From: an uncultured Bacteroidales bacterium
GTDB lineage: Bacteria; Bacteroidota; Bacteroidia; Bacteroidales; Muribaculaceae
DNA length: 5,923 bases
NCBI GenBank assembly: GCA_947176515.1
Contig: CAMWQZ010000095.1
Coordinates: 1 to 5,923 of the forward strand
Direction: 5' to 3'
In this document: positions 1-5,809 of the stretch, one piece after another
How positions within the stretch are numbered: the first letter of the stretch is position 1
How the letters are laid out: the number at the start of each line of letters is the position of its first letter
The notes under the pieces: model-generated
Told to the model about the DNA's origin: nothing
The model's database searches: none
The model's input: only the letters and a program-made list of their open reading frames with translations
Translations under genes and position numbers: made by a program

Positions 1-1
1 G

Positions 2-262
2 ATTCCCTATATTTCGAGCTATCAACCGGTTTCAGGAGATTCTATAGTATTTGATGAAGATTTAGTGGTCACATTGCAACCCTATACCGAATATCGCATC
101 AAAGCCGTTATCAATAGCGAGCAGCGTGGTTTTAATTACACACTGCCGGCAATTAGCCCAGTTAAAGAATTGCCCGACAAATCTATCGAGGGCGTATTTT
201 GGATAGTTACTCCAGTGAGTTATGAAATACTCATAGAAACCAATGATATAAGCAAGCTATGA
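2..262 (+). CDS. C-terminal end of an unrecognised protein (5' end outside window)
   Basis: An open frame runs from base 2 to the TGA at 260-262, giving 86 residues with no stop before it, so this is the tail of a longer gene that begins outside the window. GTG at 65 is only an internal codon and I do not take it as the start. I do not recognise the family. The piece contains alternating hydrophobic and polar beta-strand-like segments. The stretch around VTLQPYTEYRIKAVI faintly resembles the last strands of a fibronectin type III or other Ig-like fold, but that is a weak impression. No membrane helix or sorting signal is visible at the end. Its stop overlaps the start of the next gene (ATGA, 259-262), so the two are probably cotranscribed and translationally coupled, which suggests an envelope-related role only by association. 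Confidence 0.7.
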   Translation: MPYISSYQPVSGDSIVFDEDLVVTLQPYTEYRIKAVINSEQRGFNYTLPAISPVKELPDKSIEGVFWIVTPVSYEILIETNDISKL

Positions 263-1434
263 AACGACTAATCATTACTATTATAATATTCACCGCTTGG
301 TTTAACGCTCTTTGCTCCAATCCCGACAGCATCAGCGCGCAACCTAAGATTGCATACTGGACCGTCGAAGCCGGAGTCAATAGCTCTCGCGTAATCCCGA
401 CCAACAGTTTCCTCAAAACCGTTAGTGGCAATGACGCCGTTATCGCGCCTGACATTCGAGCAAGTTTCAAGTTCGACGCCTCTACAAGATATGGCAGACT
501 ATTCCCTGGCGTACGGCAAGGTCTCGCCGTCGGACTCAATAATTTCTTGCCAAACTCTACGCTTGGCACCCCTGCGCTCATCTACCTCTTTCAGAGCATA
601 AGAATTGCAGGGTCCAACCGTCTCTGGCTCGAAGGCGAATGGAATTTCGGCATATCAGCCGGATGGTCAAAATATAATCCAGCATCCGACATTGTTAACA
701 ATGCCATCGGCTCACGAATCAATGCTATGCTCGGCGTTGGAGTGTCAGGAGTGTACGCCCTTTCTGACCGCTGGAGGCTTAAAGCCACACTCAATGGCAT
801 TCATTACTCTAACGGCAACACCCACTTACCAAACGCAGGCGTCAACACAGTTGGACTAATGATTGGAGCACAATACATCTTTGACCCCGTGAAGCCCTTA
901 GAGCCTTTGCTTGCAACCGAACAATTTAAACGCGGCTTCTCGTATGACGTCACCGCTTATGGCGCCACACGACGCCGCATCGCAGAGAATGGGCCCGACG
1001 ATTATACCATGCTCAAAGGATCGTTTGGCGTGGCTGGCATCAACGTTGCTGCCATGTATGACCTCAACCGTTATTTCCGCTTTGGATTGTCGGCTGATAT
1101 GCAGTATGACGAAAGCGCCAACCTTGCAAAGCATCGTGTCGAGAATTCTTATGGAGACGATATCAAGTTTTACCGTCAACCCTTTGCCGACTGCTTTGCA
1201 GCCGGTCTGTCAATCCGCGCCGAACTCACCTTACCGATATTCAGCATCAATGCTGGAATTGGTCGCAATATCATCGCCAATGGTCCCGACACTCGCATAT
1301 TCTACCAGACACTCGCACTAAAGGCTTATGTATGGCAAGGCGCATTTCTTCAAGTTGGCTACCAGCTGAGTAACTTCCATCTCCCCAACAATCTTATGCT
1401 CGGCGTCGGCTACACCTTCGGTCGCAAACTTTGA
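259..1434 (+). CDS. PagL-like acyloxyacyl hydrolase family outer-membrane beta-barrel protein
   Basis: This 391-residue protein is probably a lipid A deacylase-related barrel of the outer membrane. PagL enzymes remove the 3-O-linked acyl chain from lipid A. The N-terminus (about 1-19) is a signal peptide with a hydrophobic run of Ile, Leu and Thr; cleavage may fall after Cys19 or near Ala27. Cys19 has no proper lipobox. The rest is rich in alternating amphipathic strands and ends in an aromatic strand (NNLMLGVGYTFGRKL), as expected of a barrel. The diagnostic segment is H182-Y-S184-N185-G with P191-N192, matching the PagL His, Ser and Asn positions as I recall them. The position 14 residues after the His, where PagL has its catalytic Glu, is Asn196. 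The protein is more than twice the length of PagL: residues about 215-391 form a second set of strands, a size I associate with Bacteroidota homologues. The start is set by the ATGA overlap with the upstream gene. A generic porin-like barrel without hydrolase activity is the alternative. Confidence 0.72.
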   Translation: MKRLIITIIIFTAWFNALCSNPDSISAQPKIAYWTVEAGVNSSRVIPTNSFLKTVSGNDAVIAPDIRASFKFDASTRYGRLFPGVRQGLAVGLNNFLPNSTLGTPALIYLFQSIRIAGSNRLWLEGEWNFGISAGWSKYNPASDIVNNAIGSRINAMLGVGVSGVYALSDRWRLKATLNGIHYSNGNTHLPNAGVNTVGLMIGAQYIFDPVKPLEPLLATEQFKRGFSYDVTAYGATRRRIAENGPDDYTMLKGSFGVAGINVAAMYDLNRYFRFGLSADMQYDESANLAKHRVENSYGDDIKFYRQPFADCFAAGLSIRAELTLPIFSINAGIGRNIIANGPDTRIFYQTLALKAYVWQGAFLQVGYQLSNFHLPNNLMLGVGYTFGRKL

Positions 1435-1454
1435 TATTCTACTTGTCGAGTCGA

Positions 1455-1483
1455 TTTGTTTCCGAAAAATTGATGTATATTTG
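1455..1483 (+). promoter_or_regulatory. Bacteroidota-type promoter of the rubrerythrin gene
   Basis: TATATTTG at 1476-1483 matches the Bacteroidota -7 element TAnnTTTG exactly. A TTTG at 1455-1458 lies 17 bases upstream and can serve as the -33 element, slightly closer than is typical. Transcription would begin near 1488-1491, leaving a leader of about 50 bases before the rubrerythrin ATG at 1539. The leader is A-rich with no Shine-Dalgarno sequence, as is usual in this phylum. No terminator is evident between the PagL-like stop (1434) and this promoter, so some read-through from upstream is possible. Confidence 0.75.
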
Positions 1484-1538
1484 CAGCGTAAATAAACAAA
1501 CAACCGTATCACATTATCAACCCTTATAAATTCAAGTT

Positions 1539-2090
1539 ATGAAGAAGAAATTTATCTGCACCGTTTGTGGCTATGTTCACGAAGGCGACCACGCTCCTGA
1601 AAAGTGCCCTATTTGCGGTGCCCCTGCTTCAAAATTTAAAGAAATGGACGATGCAGCGGAACTCAAATTTGTCACCGAACACGAAATTGGCGTTGCTAAA
1701 GGCTGCGACGAGCAGATGATAGCTGACCTTACCGCACACTTCAATGGCGAATGTGGCGAAGTCGGCATGTACCTCGCCATGGCTCGTCAGGCTGACCGCG
1801 AAGGTTATCCCGAAATCGCAGAAGCTTTCAAGCGCTACGCTTGGGAAGAAGCTGAACACGCTTCAAAATTCGCCGAACTCCTTGGCGAATGTGTTTGGGA
1901 CACCAAGACCAACCTCGAAAAGCGCATGGCTGCCGAGGCCGGTGCCAACGAAGACAAGATGCGCATCGCACGTCGTGCCAAAGAGCTCAACCTCGACGCC
2001 ATCCACGACACCGTTCACGAAATGGCAAAAGACGAAGCTCGTCACGGCCAAGGCTTCCAAGGCCTCTACAACCGCTTCTTCAAGAAGTAA
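1539..2090 (+). CDS. rbr: Reverse rubrerythrin (N-terminal rubredoxin, C-terminal diiron domain)
   Basis: This 183-residue cytoplasmic protein reduces hydrogen peroxide, and oxygen in some homologues, using electrons from NAD(P)H:rubredoxin-type donors. It protects anaerobes from oxidative stress. The N-terminal rubredoxin-like iron site is formed by Cys7, Cys10, Cys23 and Cys26 (two CxxC knuckles). The four-helix ferritin-like domain covers about 55-183 and carries two ExxH motifs, Glu104-His107 and Glu166-His169, with further likely ligands at Glu71 or Glu74 and around Glu133. The rubredoxin part precedes the diiron part, opposite to classical rubrerythrin, which places the protein in the reverse rubrerythrin group best known from Clostridium. 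Length is normal for that group and no key residue is missing. It is a single-gene unit with its own promoter and a strong terminator. Codons favour C-ending forms (for example GAC, AAC, CTC), which fits a well-expressed gene. Confidence 0.93.
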   Translation: MKKKFICTVCGYVHEGDHAPEKCPICGAPASKFKEMDDAAELKFVTEHEIGVAKGCDEQMIADLTAHFNGECGEVGMYLAMARQADREGYPEIAEAFKRYAWEEAEHASKFAELLGECVWDTKTNLEKRMAAEAGANEDKMRIARRAKELNLDAIHDTVHEMAKDEARHGQGFQGLYNRFFKK

Positions 2091-2110
2091 TTGCCAATCC
2101 ATACTATAAC

Positions 2111-2143
2111 AAAACGCCGGTCATCCAAAATGGTCGGCGTTTT
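2111..2143. terminator. Bidirectional intrinsic terminator between convergent genes
   Basis: AAAACGCCG at 2111-2119 pairs perfectly with CGGCGTTTT at 2135-2143. The stem extends inward through two wobble and two standard pairs to a 7-base loop at 2124-2130. On the plus strand it ends in a T-rich tail (TTTTATATTATT), 20 bases after the rubrerythrin stop. On the minus strand it lies 23 bases after the GH20 stop (2167-2169) and also ends in TTTT. It therefore probably terminates both convergent transcripts. Confidence 0.85.
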
Positions 2144-2166
2144 ATATTATTCGAGTTTACAGACTA

Positions 2167-4131
2167 TTAGCGTAGGTAGTTTGAGACGCGGAGATTAGAG
2201 ATTTTAGATTTGTAGTCACCAGTCTTCTGGAGTGGGAACACGAGTGTGCGCTGCTCTGCAATCTTACGTGAATTTTCATTCTGACGCCACCAACGGAGAT
2301 TCATATCGTCGACAAGCTGACCATTGAGATAGAACCGAAGCGCATCTTTGTCGCCTTGAATCTTTACATGGCTCTTCTCGCCGGGACGGACGTCATGGCG
2401 GAGATAGTAAAGCTTATCATCGCGGCTATAACCCAATGTACCGGTAATGGGATTCGAGAGCCAGAAGATTCCGTTAGGCGATTCAAAAAGAGCAGTTCCT
2501 TTTGCTTCTTCTGCGCCATCAATATCAAACTCGACAGTGTAATCATAGCCAATCTCAGCCACAGGCATAGTTGTCAACGGCTTTACTTCAGCCACTTCAA
2601 GGATATCAAGCTGAGCCGGACCATAGGTCGCAAGGTAATTCACACCAGGGGCTTCTGACAGAGCCACACTCTTAGCCTCGAACTCATCAAAAGGCACTGT
2701 AACTTTTGTTCCGCTCCAGTTCTTGGCGGCAACCGTCGGGAGAGCGTGCATGATACGATGATGGATATCTTTAACTGTCACGCCATTCGTAGGATGGTCA
2801 TTCCACACTGCAAACATACCACCGACAACCTGGGGATCACCCTCTTCAAACGTAAAACCATTGAAATCGTTTGGCGCCCACGTATCATAGATTTTGCGAG
2901 TGTCGAGATAATCATGGTAATAACCAGCATGAGGAACGATATAGAGGATTTGGTCAGGCATCGAGACCATGTCATAACCGAGGTCGTGCATTTCCTGAGG
3001 ATTAGCAAAACCATTGCTCCATACAATCATTTCGACGTCATCAACCTTCACCGGCTGCTGGCCTTTGGCGTGAGTAAGCGAGCCCCATACCAAACCCTTC
3101 TTGCCTTAGTCCTCAGCCATGCGGATATAACGGTCAGTGAAGTAACGGAACTTTTCTACAACGATAGAGTCGCGGTTTGAATATTCATCAGTGCCGATAT
3201 TGAAACGACTGCCGACAAACACCGGGTCAGGACCGGCGAGATACTCCGTGAAAAGCGAATCTATAAAACCATAGGTTTCTTCAGACATAATGTTGAGGTG
3301 ATCCTTTCCATACTCTTCAGGCGTACTGCCAATTGACGGACGGAAACGTGTAAAGGCCAGTGAATGAGCCGGCACATCAATTTCAGGGATTACTTCAACA
3401 CCGCGACTGAGAGCATAGCGCTGGAAATCGCGGAAGTCATCTTTGCTGTAGGAGCCGTCGCGCGCTGTCAGGCCGGGGAATGTTTCGCTCTCGAGTCGGA
3501 ACGCTGCCTGTGTCTTGTCCCAGTCATCGTCATAGAAGTATGTGAAACCATTGTCATTAAGATGGACATTAAGCTCATTGAGCTTATAGTATGACATTAC
3601 ATCAATGAGATTATATAGGTAGTCCAGCGGTATATACTTACGGCCGACGTCAATATGGAAACCACGGAAACCATAAATAGGTGCGTCTGCGATATGACCC
3701 TTGGGGAGCGCAGGGGCCTGGTCGAACATCTGTAGCAACGTAGTTGCACCCCAACGGGCGCCCTGCTCTGCCGGAGCTGTAATGGTAACACGGTCTGAGA
3801 TATCGACGGTGTAACTCTCTGGCGAAGCTTTCTTCGAAGGTTTCATTACGAACGAAATATCACCCTTGCGAGCCTTGGGAGTCTTAACAACTTCGAGTTT
3901 GCCTCCTGTCATTGTCGTATAGTCCTGGGCAAAGCGACGGGCTATGCTCTCAAGGCGAGGGTCTGAGTAGGTGACGCGCGCGTCTGACGGAATTTCGAGC
4001 GAACCGTCTGCTCCACGCCATTCGCGGATTTCAGGCACTGTGAACGGCTTCGGATTGGCTGCATAGCTGGCTGCGGTCGCGGCAAGCATAGACGCAATCG
4101 CACCAATGCGAATGATTGAACGGATAGTCAT
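2167..4131 (-). pseudogene. GH20 beta-N-acetylhexosaminidase-type secreted glycosidase, interrupted by an in-frame stop
   Basis: The reading frame spans 654 codons plus a final TAA, with one internal TAA at codon 342 (bases 3106-3108). GH20 enzymes remove terminal GlcNAc or GalNAc from glycans by substrate-assisted catalysis, here probably host or dietary glycans outside the cytoplasm. Residues 1-24 are a signal peptide ending in SYA|AN. About 27-140 is the GH20 N-terminal alpha/beta domain. The barrel starts near 153 (GFHIDVGRKYIP), with H256 in IDVPAHS and the catalytic pair Asp315-Glu316 in NIGTDEY. It continues past the stop with VWGSLTHAKG (348-357), W371 and FAVWND (W443). About 525-654 looks like a C-terminal LamG-like carbohydrate-binding jelly roll. 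The first open part gives 341 residues. The second could restart at TTG 3091-3093, but half a barrel should not fold alone. The frame is the same on both sides, so no indel is involved; codon 342 was probably TAC or TAT (Tyr). Sequencing error is possible. Confidence 0.85.
3106..3108 (-). other. Premature in-frame TAA inside the GH20 gene
   Basis: On the minus strand the codons read Met-Ala-Glu-Asp, TAA, Gly-Lys-Lys-Gly-Leu-Val-Trp-Gly. The residues on both sides fit continuous GH20 sequence with no gap. One base change from TAC or TAT gives TAA, and my recollection of homologues is an aromatic residue followed by Gly-Lys here. TAA is the normal stop of the rubrerythrin gene and of this gene's own end, so codon reassignment is not a reasonable explanation. 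Nothing around the site suggests programmed read-through. Confidence 0.9.
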
Positions 4132-4163
4132 AGCGTTTTTAGTTTATTTGATGGTAAAAGATA

Positions 4164-4189
4164 AGGGATGCGCCGGCAGACGCATCCCT
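4164..4189 (-). terminator. Hairpin between serine palmitoyltransferase and GH20: terminator or 5' leader structure
   Basis: AGGGATGCG at 4164-4172 pairs perfectly over nine bases with CGCATCCCT at 4181-4189, around an 8-base loop (4173-4180). Read on the minus strand it is followed by TATCTTTTACC, a T-rich but interrupted tail, as in a modest intrinsic terminator for the upstream gene. It also sits only 32 bases before the GH20 ATG. If the weak promoter at 4191-4219 is real, the hairpin would instead form at the very start of the GH20 mRNA and affect its stability or translation. Confidence 0.5.
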
Positions 4190-4190
4190 G

Positions 4191-4219
4191 CATAATATAG
4201 TCAGTTATTTAATATCAAA
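4191..4219 (-). promoter_or_regulatory. Weak candidate promoter for the GH20 gene
   Basis: On the minus strand TTTG (4219-4216) is followed after 16 bases by TATATTATG (4199-4191), which resembles TAnnTTTG but does not match it. A start just downstream would put the hairpin at 4164-4189 at the 5' end of the message. The alternative TATCTTTT at 4163-4156 differs from the consensus by one base, but has no -33 partner. The GH20 gene may instead be read through from the serine palmitoyltransferase promoter. Confidence 0.25.
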
Positions 4220-4229
4220 TTTCGACATG

Positions 4230-4255
4230 ATAACCTTATCAGGGGATAAGGTTAT
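4230..4255 (-). repeat. Perfect 11-bp inverted repeat across the serine palmitoyltransferase stop codon
   Basis: ATAACCTTATC (4230-4240) and GATAAGGTTAT (4245-4255) are exact reverse complements separated by only four bases (4241-4244). The element covers the last codons (Asn-Leu-Ile-Pro), the TGA stop (4239-4241) and an immediately following in-frame TAA (4236-4238). The T-tract expected after an intrinsic terminator is missing on the minus strand. It may be a 3'-end mRNA stabiliser, a protein-binding palindrome, or the first of two tandem hairpins with 4164-4189. Confidence 0.75.
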
Positions 4256-5426
4256 GAGCGCGGAACACTTTCTGAATCTTTTCGAGCGCTGTGGTCACCT
4301 GTTCCTTAGTGTGGGTTGCCATCAGACTGAAACGGATGAGAGTGTCCTGTGGAGCTACAGCAGGCGACACAACGGGGTTAACGAAGATACCTTCGTTGAG
4401 AAGGTCACGGGTGATTGCAAATGTCTTGAAGTTATCGCGTATATAAAGAGGTATAATCGGAGTTGAGGTGTTTCCGATTTCGCAACCCATGTTACGGAAT
4501 CCTTCGAGCGCATAATTGGTGATGTCCCAGAGGTGCTGCTGACGCTCGGGTTCCTCAATCATAATATCGATAGCCTTTAATGCTGCTGCCGTAGATGCAG
4601 GAGTGATACTTGCTGTGAAGATATAAGAGCGCGAGTGGTGACGCAGGAAGTTTGTAATCTCTTTGTCAGTGGCGATGAAACCGCCGAGCGAAGCAAACGA
4701 TTTTGAGAATGTACCCATCACGAGGTCTACATCGTCTGTCAAGCCAAAGTGGTTGCAGACTCCGCGGCCGCCTTCACCGAACACACCAATCGAGTGAGCC
4801 TCGTCGACCATAACCGATGCATTGTATTTTTTTGCAAGCTCTACAATTTTGGGAACGTTTGCAACGTCGCCCTCCATCGAGAACACACCGTCAGTCACAA
4901 TTAGCTTCACCTTGTCGGGGTCACACTTCTGGAGCTGCTTTTCGAGCGACTCCATGTCGTTATGCTTATATTTAAGTTGCTGAGAGAACGACAGGCGGCG
5001 ACCTTCGATGATTGAAGCGTGATCCTGCTCGTCCCACAATATGTAATCTTCGCGACCCGTGAGACATGAAACCACACCAAGATTTACACCGAAACCAGTC
5101 GAATAAATCATAACATCTTCCTTACCGATATATTCGGCGATACGAGCCTCAAGCTGCTTGTGCAAGTCGAGCGTACCATTAAGGAATGGCGAACCGGCAC
5201 AACCGGTACCATACTTGCGGATTGCCTCGATAGCAGCCTCTTTAATGCGAGGATCATTAACAAGACCTGTGTAACAGTTAGAACCAAACATCAGCACTTT
5301 TTGGCCGTTGATAATAACTTCAGGATCTTGCTCTGAAGAAATTGCTCTGAAATAAGGATAGACACCTGCAGCCTTAGCCTCCTGTGGTGCGGTGTACTTT
5401 GAGAGTTTAGCTTGTAATAGCTTCAT
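4239..5426 (-). CDS. spt: Serine palmitoyltransferase (PLP-dependent alpha-oxoamine synthase)
   Basis: This 395-residue cytoplasmic enzyme condenses L-serine with a long-chain acyl-CoA to a 3-keto long-chain base, with loss of CO2. It is the committed step to the sphingolipids and ceramides that Bacteroidales place in their envelope. Lys242 in GTFSKSFAS forms the PLP Schiff base. His136 stacks on the cofactor, Asp208 and His211 (VDEAHSIGVFG) bind it, and Thr239 is near the phosphate. These sit at a constant offset of 23 from the Sphingomonas residues as I recall them (His159, Asp231, His234, Thr262, Lys265). Arg365 in IRFSLMATHT probably binds the substrate carboxylate. The segment SFSQQLKYKHNDM is typical of Bacteroides and Porphyromonas serine palmitoyltransferases and argues against the related Kbl and BioF. 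Length is normal and the gene is intact. The ATG at 5426 fits the family N-terminus. It has its own promoter and no adjacent ceramide pathway gene in this window. Confidence 0.9.
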   Translation of the reverse strand: MKLLQAKLSKYTAPQEAKAAGVYPYFRAISSEQDPEVIINGQKVLMFGSNCYTGLVNDPRIKEAAIEAIRKYGTGCAGSPFLNGTLDLHKQLEARIAEYIGKEDVMIYSTGFGVNLGVVSCLTGREDYILWDEQDHASIIEGRRLSFSQQLKYKHNDMESLEKQLQKCDPDKVKLIVTDGVFSMEGDVANVPKIVELAKKYNASVMVDEAHSIGVFGEGGRGVCNHFGLTDDVDLVMGTFSKSFASLGGFIATDKEITNFLRHHSRSYIFTASITPASTAAALKAIDIMIEEPERQQHLWDITNYALEGFRNMGCEIGNTSTPIIPLYIRDNFKTFAITRDLLNEGIFVNPVVSPAVAPQDTLIRFSLMATHTKEQVTTALEKIQKVFRAHNLIP

Positions 5427-5465
5427 TGTTCGCGGATAAAAGATTGGTCAATTATGAGATCTTTC

Positions 5466-5488
5466 CGATTAGATTACAAGTCCAATCG
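5466..5488 (-). other. Small stem-loop at the predicted 5' end of the serine palmitoyltransferase mRNA
   Basis: CGATT (5466-5470) pairs with AATCG (5484-5488). After one mismatch, three more pairs (one of them wobble) lead to a 5-base loop (5475-5479). Because transcription is predicted to start close to 5488, the structure would cap the leader. Such 5'-terminal stems can slow mRNA decay, but short imperfect stems also arise by chance in AT-rich leaders. Confidence 0.3.
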
Positions 5489-5493
5489 AGCTG

Positions 5494-5528
5494 CAAATTT
5501 AGTAAAAATTTCTGCAACCCTCAGCAAA
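5494..5528 (-). promoter_or_regulatory. Promoter of the serine palmitoyltransferase gene
   Basis: On the minus strand TAAATTTG (5501-5494) is an exact TAnnTTTG element. TTTG at 5528-5525 lies 23 bases upstream as a possible -33 box, somewhat far; a TTG at 5517-5515 is too close. Transcription would start near 5486-5490, giving a leader of about 60 bases. The bases after the -7 box (TTTGCAGC) are identical to those of the rubrerythrin promoter. Confidence 0.6.
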
Positions 5529-5590
5529 ACAATACACATTTCTACAGCCTCTATTACAATTTTTAAGATTTTGATTTTATAGTCATGCCG

Positions 5591-5809
5591 TCAGCCGGTA
5601 AACGCAGCCAAAAACACGAGCAGACACCCTATCGCCCCCATTATCATCCATGCCATCCTGTAGCGATTAAAAGTTAGTCGAGCGTCAGCCTTGATATCTT
5701 CACTCATGGTTGAATTTTTAACCTTCATATACTTAAATGCGCCATAAAAGCACACCAGACACCCGACTATTATAATCGCTATACCAGAGTAAATTAAAAA
5801 ATCAGCCAT
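5591..5809 (-). CDS. Small two-helix inner-membrane protein of unknown function
   Basis: The gene encodes 72 residues starting MADFLIYSG and ending FLAAFTG. I do not recognise the family. Residues about 4-24 (FLIYSGIAIIIVGCLVCFYGAF) and about 49-69 (WMIMGAIGCLLVFLAA) are two membrane helices joined by a polar, mixed-charge loop (KYMKVKNSTMSEDIKADARLTFNRYR). The ends of the loop are positive, so it probably faces the cytoplasm with both termini outside. A longer frame back to GTG at 5908 exists, but its extra 33 residues are polar and look non-coding. The ATG at 5809 is preceded by an A-rich stretch with AAGGA, eight bases from it, and begins directly at a membrane helix, so I prefer it. The gene lies 164 bases upstream of serine palmitoyltransferase, which has its own promoter, so joint operation is not shown. 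Confidence 0.7.
   Translation of the reverse strand: MADFLIYSGIAIIIVGCLVCFYGAFKYMKVKNSTMSEDIKADARLTFNRYRMAWMIMGAIGCLLVFLAAFTG

Noticed and set aside
259..318. Lipoprotein signal at Cys19 of the PagL-like protein
   Set aside because: The residues before the Cys (Asn-Ala-Leu) do not fit a lipobox, and the protein is a beta-barrel, so ordinary signal peptidase cleavage is more likely.
231..581. Minus-strand open frame of 116 codons opposite the PagL-like gene
   Set aside because: It lies antisense to a clear signal peptide and barrel sequence and has no family resemblance or promoter.
1744..2170. Plus-strand frames overlapping rubrerythrin, rich in Ser, Arg or Lys
   Set aside because: Their composition is typical of off-frame reading of a GC-rich gene, and rubrerythrin explains the region completely.
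2167..3093. The second half of the GH20 frame as an independent protein starting at TTG 3093
   Set aside because: It would begin in the middle of a catalytic barrel without a signal peptide. The same-frame continuity makes a broken gene far more likely.
3106..3108. Codon reassignment or programmed read-through of TAA
   Set aside because: TAA is used as the true stop of rubrerythrin and of the GH20 gene itself, and no read-through signal is visible.
2356..3180. Plus-strand open frames of about 100 and 144 codons opposite the GH20 gene
   Set aside because: They are antisense shadows of well-supported GH20 coding sequence, with no promoter and no recognisable protein character.
4227..4466. Plus-strand frame of 79 codons at the end of serine palmitoyltransferase
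   Set aside because: It is antisense to conserved C-terminal sequence of that enzyme, and its start lies within the palindrome region by coincidence.
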